A stretch of 64,000 nucleotides of DNA from Actinomadura opuntiae (GTDB taxonomy: Bacteria; Actinomycetota; Actinomycetes; Streptosporangiales; Streptosporangiaceae), in assembly GCF_030283205.1 (NCBI RefSeq), contig NZ_JASNWF010000024.1:1-64000 (forward strand). Reading direction: 5' to 3'. The position numbers and the translations under genes were made by a program. The notes beneath the pieces are model-generated. The model worked only from the letters and a program-made list of their open reading frames with translations, made no database searches and was not told the origin of the DNA. This document shows positions 1 through 9,027 of the stretch, piece by piece. Each line of letters opens with the position of its first letter. Position 1 is the stretch's first letter.

Positions 1-126
1 GGGGCTCTGGGCGGCCAAGTCTCCTCAGCCATCGGACGGCGACTACATGGCAGCCATACCCAGAGCCCCCGGGCCCACCGATCTTACGAACGACCAGTTC
101 AGACCCAAGGAAAAAGGTAGGACCGC

Positions 127-1320
127 ATGGCCGTCACCGCGCCGCCGGAGAGCCCGCCCGCCGACGGGGTCCCCGCCCGCACCCTCGTCCTCGCCGCCGG
201 CACCTTCGCCGTCGGCACCGACGCGTTCGTCGTCGCGGGCGTGCTGCCCGACATCGCCCGCGACCTGCACGTCGGCGTCGCCGCCGCGGGACAGCTCGTC
301 ACCGTCTTCTCGATCGCCTACGCCGTCCTGTCCCCCGTCACCGCCGCCCTCACCGGAGCCTGGCCGCGCCGCCGCGTCCTGCTCACCGCGCTCGCCGTCC
401 TCGTCGCCGGGAACGCCGCCACCGCCCTCGCGCCCGGCTACGGATGGGTGCTGGCCAGCCGCGTCCTCGCCGCCGGCGGCGCCGCGATGTTCACCCCGAT
501 CGCCGGCGCCACCGCCGCCGCGCTCGCCGGTCCCGCGTACCGCGCCCGCGCGCTCTCCTACGTCACCGTCGGGCTGGTCACCTCCACGGCCCTCGGCGTC
601 CCGATCGGGACGCTGCTCGGCACCGTGATGTCCTGGCGCGGGACGATGTGGTTCGTGGCCGCGCTCGCCGCCGTCGCCGCCATCGGGGTCGCCGCGCTGC
701 TCCCGGACGTCCCCGCGCCGCCCGCCGTCGGCCTGCGGGCCCGCCTCGCCCCGCTCGCCGACCGCCGCGTCAACGCCCTCCTCGTCACCACCGCGATCCT
801 GTTCACCGGCATCTACCTGCTGCAGAACTACGTCAGCGTGATCTTCGAGCAGGCCACCGGAGGCGGCGGACGGTCCCTGGCACTGCTGCTGTTCGTGTCC
901 GGATGCGCGGGCACCGCCGGCAACCTCATCACCGGCGCGTGGGCCGACCGGTTCGGGCCGCGCCGCGTCATCGCGGGCGTCGCCATCGTGCTGGCCGCCG
1001 ACCTCGCCCTGCTGCCCGTCGCCGGGACGACCCTGGCGGGCGCCGCGGTCACCGTCGCCGTCTACGGGTTCACGGCGTGGGGCGTCATGGTGCCGATGCA
1101 GCACCGGCTCATCGCGGTCGCCCCGGACGCGTCCGCCCTCGTCGTCTCCCTCAACGCCTCCGCCATCTACCTCGCCGTTTCCATCGCGGGCGGCGCCGGC
1201 GCGCTCTGGCTGCGGGCCGCGGACGCCCCGTCCCTCGCCTGGGTCGCCGCCGCCGTCATCGTCGCGGGCCTCGCCGCGTCCGAGCTGGCGCACCGGCTCT
1301 CCGCCGCGTCCCGCACCTGA
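127..1320 (+). CDS. MFS transporter, DHA1-type drug exporter
   Basis: This 397-residue integral membrane protein fits the 12-helix major facilitator family. It has alternating hydrophobic helices, an early acidic helix segment (GTDAFVVAGVLPDIA, about residues 31-45) typical of the DHA1 drug:H+ antiporters, and basic loops such as WPRRR after the third helix. The expected role is proton-driven export of a small hydrophobic compound; the substrate cannot be read from sequence. The ATG at 127 follows an A/G-rich ribosome site (aaggaaaaaggtagg). It stands alone: the next gene starts 125 bp downstream behind a hairpin. No drug-resistance regulator is visible inside the window; one could lie upstream of position 1. 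Confidence 0.85.
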   Translation: MAVTAPPESPPADGVPARTLVLAAGTFAVGTDAFVVAGVLPDIARDLHVGVAAAGQLVTVFSIAYAVLSPVTAALTGAWPRRRVLLTALAVLVAGNAATALAPGYGWVLASRVLAAGGAAMFTPIAGATAAALAGPAYRARALSYVTVGLVTSTALGVPIGTLLGTVMSWRGTMWFVAALAAVAAIGVAALLPDVPAPPAVGLRARLAPLADRRVNALLVTTAILFTGIYLLQNYVSVIFEQATGGGGRSLALLLFVSGCAGTAGNLITGAWADRFGPRRVIAGVAIVLAADLALLPVAGTTLAGAAVTVAVYGFTAWGVMVPMQHRLIAVAPDASALVVSLNASAIYLAVSIAGGAGALWLRAADAPSLAWVAAAVIVAGLAASELAHRLSAASRT

Positions 1321-1333
1321 CGGCCCCTTGTGT

Positions 1334-1378
1334 CGGGCCGGGCGAGGCGAGGCGGGCCTTCGCCTTCTTCCCGGCCCG
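1334..1378 (+). terminator. GC-rich stem-loop after the MFS gene
   Basis: A 9-bp perfect inverted repeat (CGGGCCGGG at 1334-1342, CCCGGCCCG at 1370-1378) encloses a loop that can pair further (GAGGCG with CGCCTTC). It lies just after the MFS stop and before the next gene. There is no T-run, which is usual for actinomycete terminators. Assignment is from position and fold only. Confidence 0.4.
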
Positions 1379-1444
1379 CCACGCGAACCTGCCCGACGCT
1401 CTAGGCTGTTCGATCGGGTTTCGTGTGCTTGTAGGGGGAACGCG

Positions 1445-4400
1445 GTGCGGCTGCCGGAACATCTGGAACTTCTCGTCTCCGACGAGCCCGTGCTCGACGT
1501 GTACGCGTACGGACCCTGGCGCGTCCCGGACGGCCTCTACGACGAGATCCGCGCCCGCATCGACGCCCTCGCCACCGACCCCCGCTGCAAGGACCACACC
1601 ACCGACGACCACTCCCTGCTCACCGCGCCCGCCCCGCTGGTCGTCGCGGAACTGCTGCTCACCCTCGACTTCCTGCTCGGCGCCGGCGCCGTCAACGCCG
1701 GCACCCACTCCCGGCTCCAGTACCAGTTCTTCAACCGCTACCACAACGAACCCCGCGACCCCCTGCGCGACGCCGGCGGCTGGGGCGTCAGCCGCGGCTC
1801 GTTCCAGCCCCTCGAATGGCTGGAGGACTGCGGCGACCAGGAGCTCGCCCTCACGCTCGCCCGCGAGTCCCTCGACGTCTTCGCCGGGCTGGAGCCGATC
1901 GAGCAGCGCCGCCAGGCCCTCGCCAAGCTGTACGACGACCCGCCGCCCGCGCTGCGGATCCAGACGCCCCTCCCCGAACAGCGCGCCCTGTGGCTCGCCC
2001 ACGCGAGCGACGACATCGTCGCCGCCCTGCCCGAACTCGCCGGGCCCATCGGCTACCTCGAATGGGTCTGCTCCGGGCTGCTGCCCGTCCACGAGCACCT
2101 GCGCGAGGTCGCCCCGCACGACGAGACCGCCGACGACCTGCTCGTCCACCTCCTGCTCCAGGGCGGGCTGAAGCAGGTCCCCGCCGAACTGTCCGTCGTC
2201 CTGACCGAAGACCGGTACGGCGAACTCCTCGAACGCTTCGCCCGCGACCGCGACGTCTTCGAACCCAACCCCTGGTACCTCAACGAATGGGGATGGCTCG
2301 GACGCGCCCTCGGCGCCGGCGCCATCGACGCCTGCCGCGGCTGGCTCGACATGGCGATGCGCTTCACCGGCTGCGTCCAGGGCCTGCCCAACGAGCCGCG
2401 CATCCCCGACCCCGAATGGATCCCCGTCGGCGAGTTCGGCGCCGACGTCCGCCGGCTGTTCGCCCCGCGCCGCCGCATGGTCAACCCGCTCGCCGCCGGC
2501 GTCGGCAGCGCCCCGTCCCGGCCCCGCCGCGCCCGCCGCGCCGAGGCCGGCTCCGGCCTCGTCGGCCAGCCCGACGTCGTCGCCGCGCTCCAGGAGATCG
2601 CCGAGAACGGCGGGCCCGTCCGGCTGATGCTCGTCGGCCCCGACGGCACCGGCAAGCGCGACGCCGCCCAGGAGATCGCCCGGCTGCTGCAGGAGCACCA
2701 GATCGTCGAACCGCCGCTGTGGCTCGCCGACGACTACTTCGCCGGCAAGGAGGTCTCCTCCGCCACCGCGCAGCTCTACAGCGAGGTCCGCGACGCCGCC
2801 GGGAACCGCCTCGTCGTCATCGACGGCCTGGACGACATGGCCCGCGACGGCCGCAGCGGCGAAGCCGTCCTCGAAGACCTGCACCGCGCCCTCGACGTCC
2901 ACGACGACCTGCACATCGTCGTCCTCTGCGAACCCGGCGGCGACGAGCGGATCCGCGAACTCAACCCCGGGCTCGCGCTGCGGATCCAGGTCGTCCGGAC
3001 CCGTCCCTTCGACGCCGACGGGTACGCCGAGCTGTTCAACCGGGCCCTCCAGCAGCGCGGCGCCCGCGCCCACAAGCGCGCCCTGACCGCCGCCGGGCAG
3101 CTGCTCGTCCGGACGCCGCCCATCCGGAACCTGCGCAACGCCCGGCTCGCCCAGCGCCTCGCCGACATCGTCGTCGAGAACGTCCGCGCCAGCACCCCGC
3201 CCGGCGAGGAGCTCGTCGTCAAGCGCGCCGACGTCCCCGCCGCCTTCAACACCGCCGGCACCCCGTCCGACCCGATGGCCGAACTCGCCGCCCTCACCGG
3301 CCTGCGCACCGTCAAGGCGGAGATCGAGCTGCTGGTCGCGGGCGCCAAGGCCGCCAAGCTGCGCCGCGAGGCCGGGCTGCCCTCGCCCGCCGCACCGGCC
3401 CGGCACATGGTCTTCACCGGCGACCCCGGCACCGGCAAGACCGTCGTCGCCCGCCTGCTCGCCCGCATCTTCAAGGACCTCGGCGTCCTGTCGTCCGGCC
3501 ACCTCGTCGAGGCGTCGCGCTCCACCCTCGTCGGACGCTACGTCGGCGAGACCGCGGTGAAGACCCGCGGCGTTGCGCAGGGCGCCGTCGGCGGCGTGCT
3601 GTTCATCGACGAGGCCTACGCGCTCACCGAGACCACCATGTCCGACGACTACGGGCAGGAGGCCATCGCCGAGCTGCTCAAGGTGATGGAGGACCACCGC
3701 GACGACCTCGTCGTGATCGTCGCCGGCTACGAGCGCGAGATGCAGCGCTTCATCGCCTCCGACCCCGGTCTCGCCTCCCGCTTCCCCACCACCGTCCGGT
3801 TCCCCGACTTCACCGACGCCGAGCTCATCGAGATCTTCACCGGCCAGGCGTCCGCGGCCGGGCTGTCGCCCGCCCCGGCCGCCCTCGACAAGATCGCCGA
3901 ACTGCTGCGCCGCGCCCCGCGCGGCCGCTCGTTCGGCAACGCCCGCGTCATGCGCAACCTGTGCGAACGCGCCACCGCCCTGCAGGCCCGCCGCGTCACC
4001 GCCCTGCGCCGCGCCACCCCCGACGACCTCGCCGCGCTGCTGCCCGACGACATCCCCGACGGCCTCAGCGGCGCCGGACGCGTCCTGCCCGCCACCGACC
4101 CCCTCGCCGAACTCGACGCCCTCATCGGCCTGCGGTCCGTCAAGGAGGAGGTGCACCGCCTCGCCGCCGAGGCCCGCGGCGCCGAGCTGCGCCGCGCCGC
4201 CGGCAAGCAGGTCGGCGTCCCGACCCGGCACATGATCTTCTCCGGCAACCCGGGCACCGCCAAGACCACCGTCGCCCGGCTCGTCGCGTCCGTCTACGGC
4301 CACCTCGGGCTGCTGTCGTCCGGCCACCTCGTCGAGGTGTCCCGCGCCGACCTCATCGGGCCCTACCTCGGCCAGACCGCGCCCCGCGTCCGCGCCGCCG

Positions 4401-4915
4401 TCGAGCAGGCCCTCGGCGGCGTGCTGTTCGTCGACGAGGCCTACTCCCTCGCCGGCGACGCCTACGGTCAGGAGGCCGTCGCCACCCTCGTCCAGCTCAT
4501 GGAGGAATACCGCGGCGACCTCGTCGTCATCGCCGCCGGCTACGAACGCGAAATGGACGCCTTCCTCGCCGCGAACTCCGGCCTGGCCTCCCGGTTCCCC
4601 AAGCGCATCACCTTCCCCGACTACACCGACGACGAACTCGTCGCCATCTTCGGACACCTCGCCGCCGCCGAGGGCCTCACCCTCGCCCCGGACGTCGCCG
4701 CGCGGCTCCGCGCCGTCCTCCGCGACACCCCGCGCGGCCCGTCCTTCGGCAACGGCCGCCTCATGCGCAACCTGCTGGACGCCGCCGTCGCCGCCCAGTC
4801 CGAGCGCCTCACCGCGTCCGGCGCGCCGTCCGAAACCGAGATCATCACCCTGCGCGCCGGCGACCTCCGCACCCCTGCCCCCGCGCCGAGCCAGGCCACG
4901 GGCCTGTACCTGTGA
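1445..4915 (+). CDS. EccA-like protein with three AAA modules (CbxX/CfxQ family)
   Basis: An 1156-residue cytosolic ATPase. The first ~350 residues match nothing I recognise. Three AAA modules follow: a degenerate one (GPDGTGKRD near residue 398, Walker B-like VVIDGLDD) and two clear CbxX/CfxQ modules (GDPGTGKT near 658 with LFIDEAYA; GNPGTAKT near 933 with LFVDEAYS). Type VII secretion EccA belongs to this AAA family, and the gene opens a type VII locus, so a chaperone or disassembly role for secreted WXG/Esp substrates is the best inference. The GTG at 1445 is chosen over an upstream ATG at 1328 because it follows a strong AGGGGGA site and gives a plausible N-terminus. The third P-loop has Ala for the last Gly before Lys. 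Confidence 0.82.
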   Translation: MRLPEHLELLVSDEPVLDVYAYGPWRVPDGLYDEIRARIDALATDPRCKDHTTDDHSLLTAPAPLVVAELLLTLDFLLGAGAVNAGTHSRLQYQFFNRYHNEPRDPLRDAGGWGVSRGSFQPLEWLEDCGDQELALTLARESLDVFAGLEPIEQRRQALAKLYDDPPPALRIQTPLPEQRALWLAHASDDIVAALPELAGPIGYLEWVCSGLLPVHEHLREVAPHDETADDLLVHLLLQGGLKQVPAELSVVLTEDRYGELLERFARDRDVFEPNPWYLNEWGWLGRALGAGAIDACRGWLDMAMRFTGCVQGLPNEPRIPDPEWIPVGEFGADVRRLFAPRRRMVNPLAAGVGSAPSRPRRARRAEAGSGLVGQPDVVAALQEIAENGGPVRLMLVGPDGTGKRDAAQEIARLLQEHQIVEPPLWLADDYFAGKEVSSATAQLYSEVRDAAGNRLVVIDGLDDMARDGRSGEAVLEDLHRALDVHDDLHIVVLCEPGGDERIRELNPGLALRIQVVRTRPFDADGYAELFNRALQQRGARAHKRALTAAGQLLVRTPPIRNLRNARLAQRLADIVVENVRASTPPGEELVVKRADVPAAFNTAGTPSDPMAELAALTGLRTVKAEIELLVAGAKAAKLRREAGLPSPAAPARHMVFTGDPGTGKTVVARLLARIFKDLGVLSSGHLVEASRSTLVGRYVGETAVKTRGVAQGAVGGVLFIDEAYALTETTMSDDYGQEAIAELLKVMEDHRDDLVVIVAGYEREMQRFIASDPGLASRFPTTVRFPDFTDAELIEIFTGQASAAGLSPAPAALDKIAELLRRAPRGRSFGNARVMRNLCERATALQARRVTALRRATPDDLAALLPDDIPDGLSGAGRVLPATDPLAELDALIGLRSVKEEVHRLAAEARGAELRRAAGKQVGVPTRHMIFSGNPGTAKTTVARLVASVYGHLGLLSSGHLVEVSRADLIGPYLGQTAPRVRAAVEQALGGVLFVDEAYSLAGDAYGQEAVATLVQLMEEYRGDLVVIAAGYEREMDAFLAANSGLASRFPKRITFPDYTDDELVAIFGHLAAAEGLTLAPDVAARLRAVLRDTPRGPSFGNGRLMRNLLDAAVAAQSERLTASGAPSETEIITLRAGDLRTPAPAPSQATGLYL

Positions 4916-5022
4916 CCCGTCGACACCTCCTCTGACGCCGCAACACACAATTGGTCGGAATCTCCCGCCTGTGCCTGTCTAGACTCGTCTCGCCCAATCA
5001 ATGCGGAGCTGGAAGGGGCTCG

Positions 5023-7776
5023 GTGTCCGATCGAGACTGGCAGCACGCGGTGCTGCGCGACCTCGGCGCACTGAAAACCGGCCTGGTCCCCCCGGACCCG
5101 CGCCCGGCCCCGCCCCCACCCGACCCGTCCCCGGCACTCGCAGACCGATCTCGGACACCCCCGGCGCCCGCCGCCTCCGCCTCGGCGCGCGCACCCCTCA
5201 CCGCCGGCGCCTCCCCTCAAGGCCCCGGACCAGCCCGCCACCCCACACCGCCCGCCGGCACCCGCACGCCAACAGCCCCTTTCGCCCGAGCCACGATCCC
5301 CACATCGCAGGGCGGCGCCCCCGCACCTGAAACACCGCCGCACGCAACCACACGTCCCGAACCAGCCTCGGCCATGCCCGACGAACCAGCCGAGCCCACC
5401 CCTGAGGCGACCGCCCAGAAACCAACACCCCCGCCAACCGCCACCCCACCACCCCAAGCCGACCAGACGGACCGGGCACCCGTGCCTTCCCCGACCGCCC
5501 CCGAAACGACGTCCAGCACCGACGCCCCACCAACGTCCAACACAACGGACCTCCCCACCGAACCGGAGCCGCGCGCACTCCATACGACCGCAGAGAAGAC
5601 CACACCCACCCCACCCGCCAACAGCCTTCCCACCCCAGCCGCCTCCCCCGGCCGAACAACCACCCCCGCCGCGCCCCTCAGCGCCGAGGAACCGACCGCA
5701 CCAAGCACACCACCAGAGCCCGCACCGCCGACCGCAAGCACACCTACAGAAGCCACACCGCCAACAACAACCGGAGAACCGAGCACTCCCACCCCATCCG
5801 AAGTCACTGAGGCCGCAGCAACACCTCCCACCCCAGGATGGGCAATCCCCCCGCCACCCGACCTGCCACCCTCCACCCCGACCGCGCAGTCACTCCCTCA
5901 CAAAACACCACCTCCCTCCCAACCCGAACCACCCCCGAACACCGAGCCCCCCACCCACCCCGAAGGCGCAGCCTCACCGACCGCACCGACGGGCACTGAA
6001 CTCCGCAGGCCCTCAGGGACGAGTGAAACAGCGACCGCCCCTACGGCCCGCACGAACACCGAACCCGCGCCACCTGCAACGCCAGGGTGGACGCTCCCCC
6101 CGCTCCCCCAATCGTCGCTGCCCAGGCCGTCCGAGCCGGCCTCAGGCCCACCCACTCACGGGCCCACACCTCCCTCCCGACCCGAACCCCCGAGCAGAAC
6201 ACCAAACGCCGCGCCTTCTACAAATTCCGAAATCACGACCGCCGAACCGCCCACACCCCCCACGACTGCCGTAGAAGCGACCGCTCCGAGCGCACCCGCC
6301 AACACCGAACCCCCAGTAGCCCCCACTACTCCCGGATGGACGATTCCGCCACTCCACGAGACACCACCACCCAGACCCCCCGGCACGCCCAGCGCGGGCA
6401 CCGCCGGTACGAGGGCCGCCGATACCGCCGGTACGCCGGTTGCTGAGCCGTCTGCAGGGCCGTCGGCACCCCATGCGCCGACTCCTCCACGGCCTTGGCG
6501 GCCCGCTCCCGGCGCGCAGGCGGGGAACACCGAGCCCGCCGCGAACCTGCCGGCATGGGCGACCGCCTCCGACACCGCCGCGGAAATGCAACCCCCGAGA
6601 CCTCCCGCAGCACCGGGATGGGCAATCGCCTCCGGTGCCACCGCGGAAACGGAACCCCACGCACCTCCCACAACACCAGGTAGGGCGATCACCTCCGGCG
6701 GCCCCGCGGAGACGGCACCCTCGACACCTCCCGCGACGCCAGGATGGACGATCGCTCCCGCATCCCGGCCCGCAGCGAGCAGTGCCCCCGCCCCGCCGTC
6801 CGGGACGTCTGCGCACAACACCTCGCCATCGAGCCGACCGTCCGCGAACGCCGGGCGCTCCGCCCCACCGCCGGGAAGCGTCCCGGCTCCTCAGGACCTC
6901 GTCCGGCGCAACCCGCACGGCGATCCGATGGCCCGCCGCCTCGGACGCGGCGTTCGCCGTGCGATGGGGGCGTCGGCCGCCGGCCGGGTCCGCGAATTGG
7001 AGCAGCTCGCGGCGCAGATCGGCGTCCCCGTGCCGTCCGGCCGCCGGATCGCGGTGACGAGCATCCGCGGTGGCGCCGGCAAGTCGACGATCACCGCGCT
7101 CATCGCGGGGATCCTCCGGCAGTACCGCCCGGACCGCGTCCTCGCGATCGACGCCGACCCCGGGCTCGGCTCCCTCGCCCTGCGCCTCGGCGTCAACGCC
7201 CCCAGCTCGCTCCGCGACCTCGCCGCCGCCCGTCCGCACAGCTGGGAGGAGACCGCCGCCCACCTCGGCCGCACTCCCGAAGGCCTCTTCGTCCTGCCCG
7301 CCGCCCCGAAGGGCGCCGTCGCGGACGATCTCGACCACACCACCTTCCAGCACGGTACGGGACGCCTCGGACGCTATTTCTCCACCACCGTCATCGACTG
7401 CGGCGGAGGCCTCGTCTCCGAGCTGCAACGCGGGATCCTGCACGGCGCCCACGCCCAGGTCTTCGTCACCCCCGGCACCCCCGACGGCGCCCTCAGCGCC
7501 CGCGCCGCCCTCAACTGGATGGCGCTGAACGGCTACGGCCCGCTCCTCCAGCGCACGGTCATCGCCCTGGTCTCGCACACCCCGAACCCGGACGCCGACC
7601 TCGACCGCGCCGCTCACCTGCTCAGCAGCGGCACGCTCCCCGTCACCCTCCTCCCCTTCGACCGCCACCTGGCGGCCGGCATCGCCATCGCCCCCGAACG
7701 CGTCAGCATGCCCACCCACGCCGCCGCGACCAGAATCGCGGCGGACGTCTTCACCCGTTCCTTGAGCGCACCATGA
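5023..7776 (+). CDS. EspI-like proline-rich protein with ParA/MinD-type ATPase domain
   Basis: This 917-residue protein has two halves. Residues 1 to about 640 are extremely Pro/Thr/Ala-rich, with a recurring P-G-W-[TA]-I/L motif roughly every 60-90 residues. Residues ~670-917 are a SIMIBI ATPase with a deviant Walker A (RGGAGKST near residue 682), a switch-like IDADPGLG and VIDCGGG. The layout (proline-rich N-terminus plus MinD-like ATPase in an ESX locus) matches mycobacterial EspI, an ESX-1-associated ATPase; the match is architectural. The GTG at 5023 has a GGAAGGGG site; the earlier in-frame start at 4951 has none. The stop overlaps the next ATG (ATGA), so translation is probably coupled. 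Confidence 0.8.
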   Translation: MSDRDWQHAVLRDLGALKTGLVPPDPRPAPPPPDPSPALADRSRTPPAPAASASARAPLTAGASPQGPGPARHPTPPAGTRTPTAPFARATIPTSQGGAPAPETPPHATTRPEPASAMPDEPAEPTPEATAQKPTPPPTATPPPQADQTDRAPVPSPTAPETTSSTDAPPTSNTTDLPTEPEPRALHTTAEKTTPTPPANSLPTPAASPGRTTTPAAPLSAEEPTAPSTPPEPAPPTASTPTEATPPTTTGEPSTPTPSEVTEAAATPPTPGWAIPPPPDLPPSTPTAQSLPHKTPPPSQPEPPPNTEPPTHPEGAASPTAPTGTELRRPSGTSETATAPTARTNTEPAPPATPGWTLPPLPQSSLPRPSEPASGPPTHGPTPPSRPEPPSRTPNAAPSTNSEITTAEPPTPPTTAVEATAPSAPANTEPPVAPTTPGWTIPPLHETPPPRPPGTPSAGTAGTRAADTAGTPVAEPSAGPSAPHAPTPPRPWRPAPGAQAGNTEPAANLPAWATASDTAAEMQPPRPPAAPGWAIASGATAETEPHAPPTTPGRAITSGGPAETAPSTPPATPGWTIAPASRPAASSAPAPPSGTSAHNTSPSSRPSANAGRSAPPPGSVPAPQDLVRRNPHGDPMARRLGRGVRRAMGASAAGRVRELEQLAAQIGVPVPSGRRIAVTSIRGGAGKSTITALIAGILRQYRPDRVLAIDADPGLGSLALRLGVNAPSSLRDLAAARPHSWEETAAHLGRTPEGLFVLPAAPKGAVADDLDHTTFQHGTGRLGRYFSTTVIDCGGGLVSELQRGILHGAHAQVFVTPGTPDGALSARAALNWMALNGYGPLLQRTVIALVSHTPNPDADLDRAAHLLSSGTLPVTLLPFDRHLAAGIAIAPERVSMPTHAAATRIAADVFTRSLSAP

Positions 7777-8075
7777 GCCGCGAACTGATAGTCCTCACCG
7801 CCCGGAAACCGGAACTCGACCTCCGAGCCTTGGCACTCCCTCCCCTCCACACAGCGGGGAACTACGTCTTCGACTCCGAAGACCGTCTCCTCCTGCGCAT
7901 CCAGGAACCGACTCTGATATCCGTCCCCGGCGAAACGGAACGCCTCCTGGGAATCGAGTCGACCACCCCCGTCTGGTGGACGGAAATCCACGCCGCCACC
8001 GACTCGCCCGAGGCCAACGACCTGGCCCACCGCTGCGCCGAAACGCTCAACGGCACGATATGGACGGCCCAATGA
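7773..8075 (+). CDS. Small unknown protein of the type VII locus
   Basis: A 100-residue protein of mixed alpha/beta composition, without signal peptide, membrane helix or Cys cluster. I do not recognise the family. Its ATG overlaps the stop of the EspI-like ATPase gene and its own stop overlaps the ATG of the next gene, so the three are a translationally coupled unit. The sequence is acidic overall with two adjacent Trp near residue 68 (PVWWTE). By position it is a candidate accessory protein or partner of the ATPase or of the downstream 316-residue protein; that is inference from operon structure only. Confidence 0.75.
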   Translation: MSRELIVLTARKPELDLRALALPPLHTAGNYVFDSEDRLLLRIQEPTLISVPGETERLLGIESTTPVWWTEIHAATDSPEANDLAHRCAETLNGTIWTAQ

Positions 8076-9022
8076 CGCAAACCACCGGCGGCGCCGACAT
8101 CCTCACCGCCCAGGCCATGGTCGTACTGAATGACCGCCCTATCGTCCCCCTAACTCCGGCCCTCTCCCGGGCCCTCTCCGAGTGCGAACAGACGAACCGC
8201 ACTCTCCAGCTCGTCACGCCCGCTACCAGCCGGCTGACCATCCCCCTCCGCGTGTCGCGAACCCATTGGCTCGTCCACGACGACGACGGCTACTACGAAG
8301 GACTCACCGGCCGTCCCATGCAATGGAACGGCACCGCCTTCGTCCCTGTCCCGGATGCCCGCGACTACGCCCCCACGTACAGAACACCCCCAACCGCTCC
8401 CATCGGCAGCCAGCTCGTCCTCACCTTCCAGGCTCGCCACAACCCAACGGCTCCACTGGGCGCACACACGGAAAAACTCATGCGCCTCCTGACCGGCGAA
8501 CCCCCGAAAGGCTGGGGCCCGACCGAGCCCGTGCAGAACCTCTGGAACCCTGAACACCTCACGACGTACGCAAAGAACAGCACGTCGTCCCGCCTCATCA
8601 CCATCGGCGCGAGCACTCGCCCGGCAATGGCCACCTCGGACTTCTCACCCCTCGTCCCCCCGGCCTCCGGCACAGCCGAGATGACGACCCTCACCATCGG
8701 CTACACCGAGGACGAAGACCCTCCGATCAGCCAACTCCCGTCCTTCATCGACCTCCTCTCGGCGGACCACCCGATAACCGCTCTCCTCGCCCAACTGATC
8801 CCCGGCCGCCCCGACCTGACCACCGAACCACGCTGGACGGGCGCCTCGGCCCCCATCGGCCTGGCCTCCGCCGGCGCCTACACCGGCCCGCCAGGCTTCT
8901 CCCGCAAACGCCTAGGCCCCCCAGACGCCCCCCTCACCTGGTTCCACCTGGGCGACGGCTACTCCCCCGAATACTGGCAACGCCACCAAGACCTCCTAAC
9001 CCACCTCCGCCGCACTCCTTGA
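8072..9022 (+). CDS. Type VII-associated protein, DUF6177-like
   Basis: A soluble 316-residue protein resembling, from memory, the DUF6177 proteins found beside actinobacterial type VII genes; no function is established. Visible features are a Trp/Tyr-rich core (THWLVHDDDGYYEG near residue 60), a segment KGWGPTEPVQNLW near 148, and a C-terminal WFHLGDGYSPEYW. No transmembrane segment is evident. The chosen ATG at 8072 sits in an ATGA overlap with the previous stop; another ATG 12 bases upstream is also in frame. The gene ends 5 bp before a convergent decayed gene. Codon use is less GC-extreme than the core ESX genes. Confidence 0.7.
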   Translation: MTQTTGGADILTAQAMVVLNDRPIVPLTPALSRALSECEQTNRTLQLVTPATSRLTIPLRVSRTHWLVHDDDGYYEGLTGRPMQWNGTAFVPVPDARDYAPTYRTPPTAPIGSQLVLTFQARHNPTAPLGAHTEKLMRLLTGEPPKGWGPTEPVQNLWNPEHLTTYAKNSTSSRLITIGASTRPAMATSDFSPLVPPASGTAEMTTLTIGYTEDEDPPISQLPSFIDLLSADHPITALLAQLIPGRPDLTTEPRWTGASAPIGLASAGAYTGPPGFSRKRLGPPDAPLTWFHLGDGYSPEYWQRHQDLLTHLRRTP

Positions 9023-9027
9023 GCCCT

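Noticed and set aside
1256..4948. A very long open frame on the minus strand opposite the AAA gene (and similar long frames opposite EspI-like, ProRS and other genes)
   Set aside because: Composition is Gly/Asp/Glu/Arg-rich antisense of a GC-rich gene, with no domain or ribosome site. The plus-strand gene has clear motifs.
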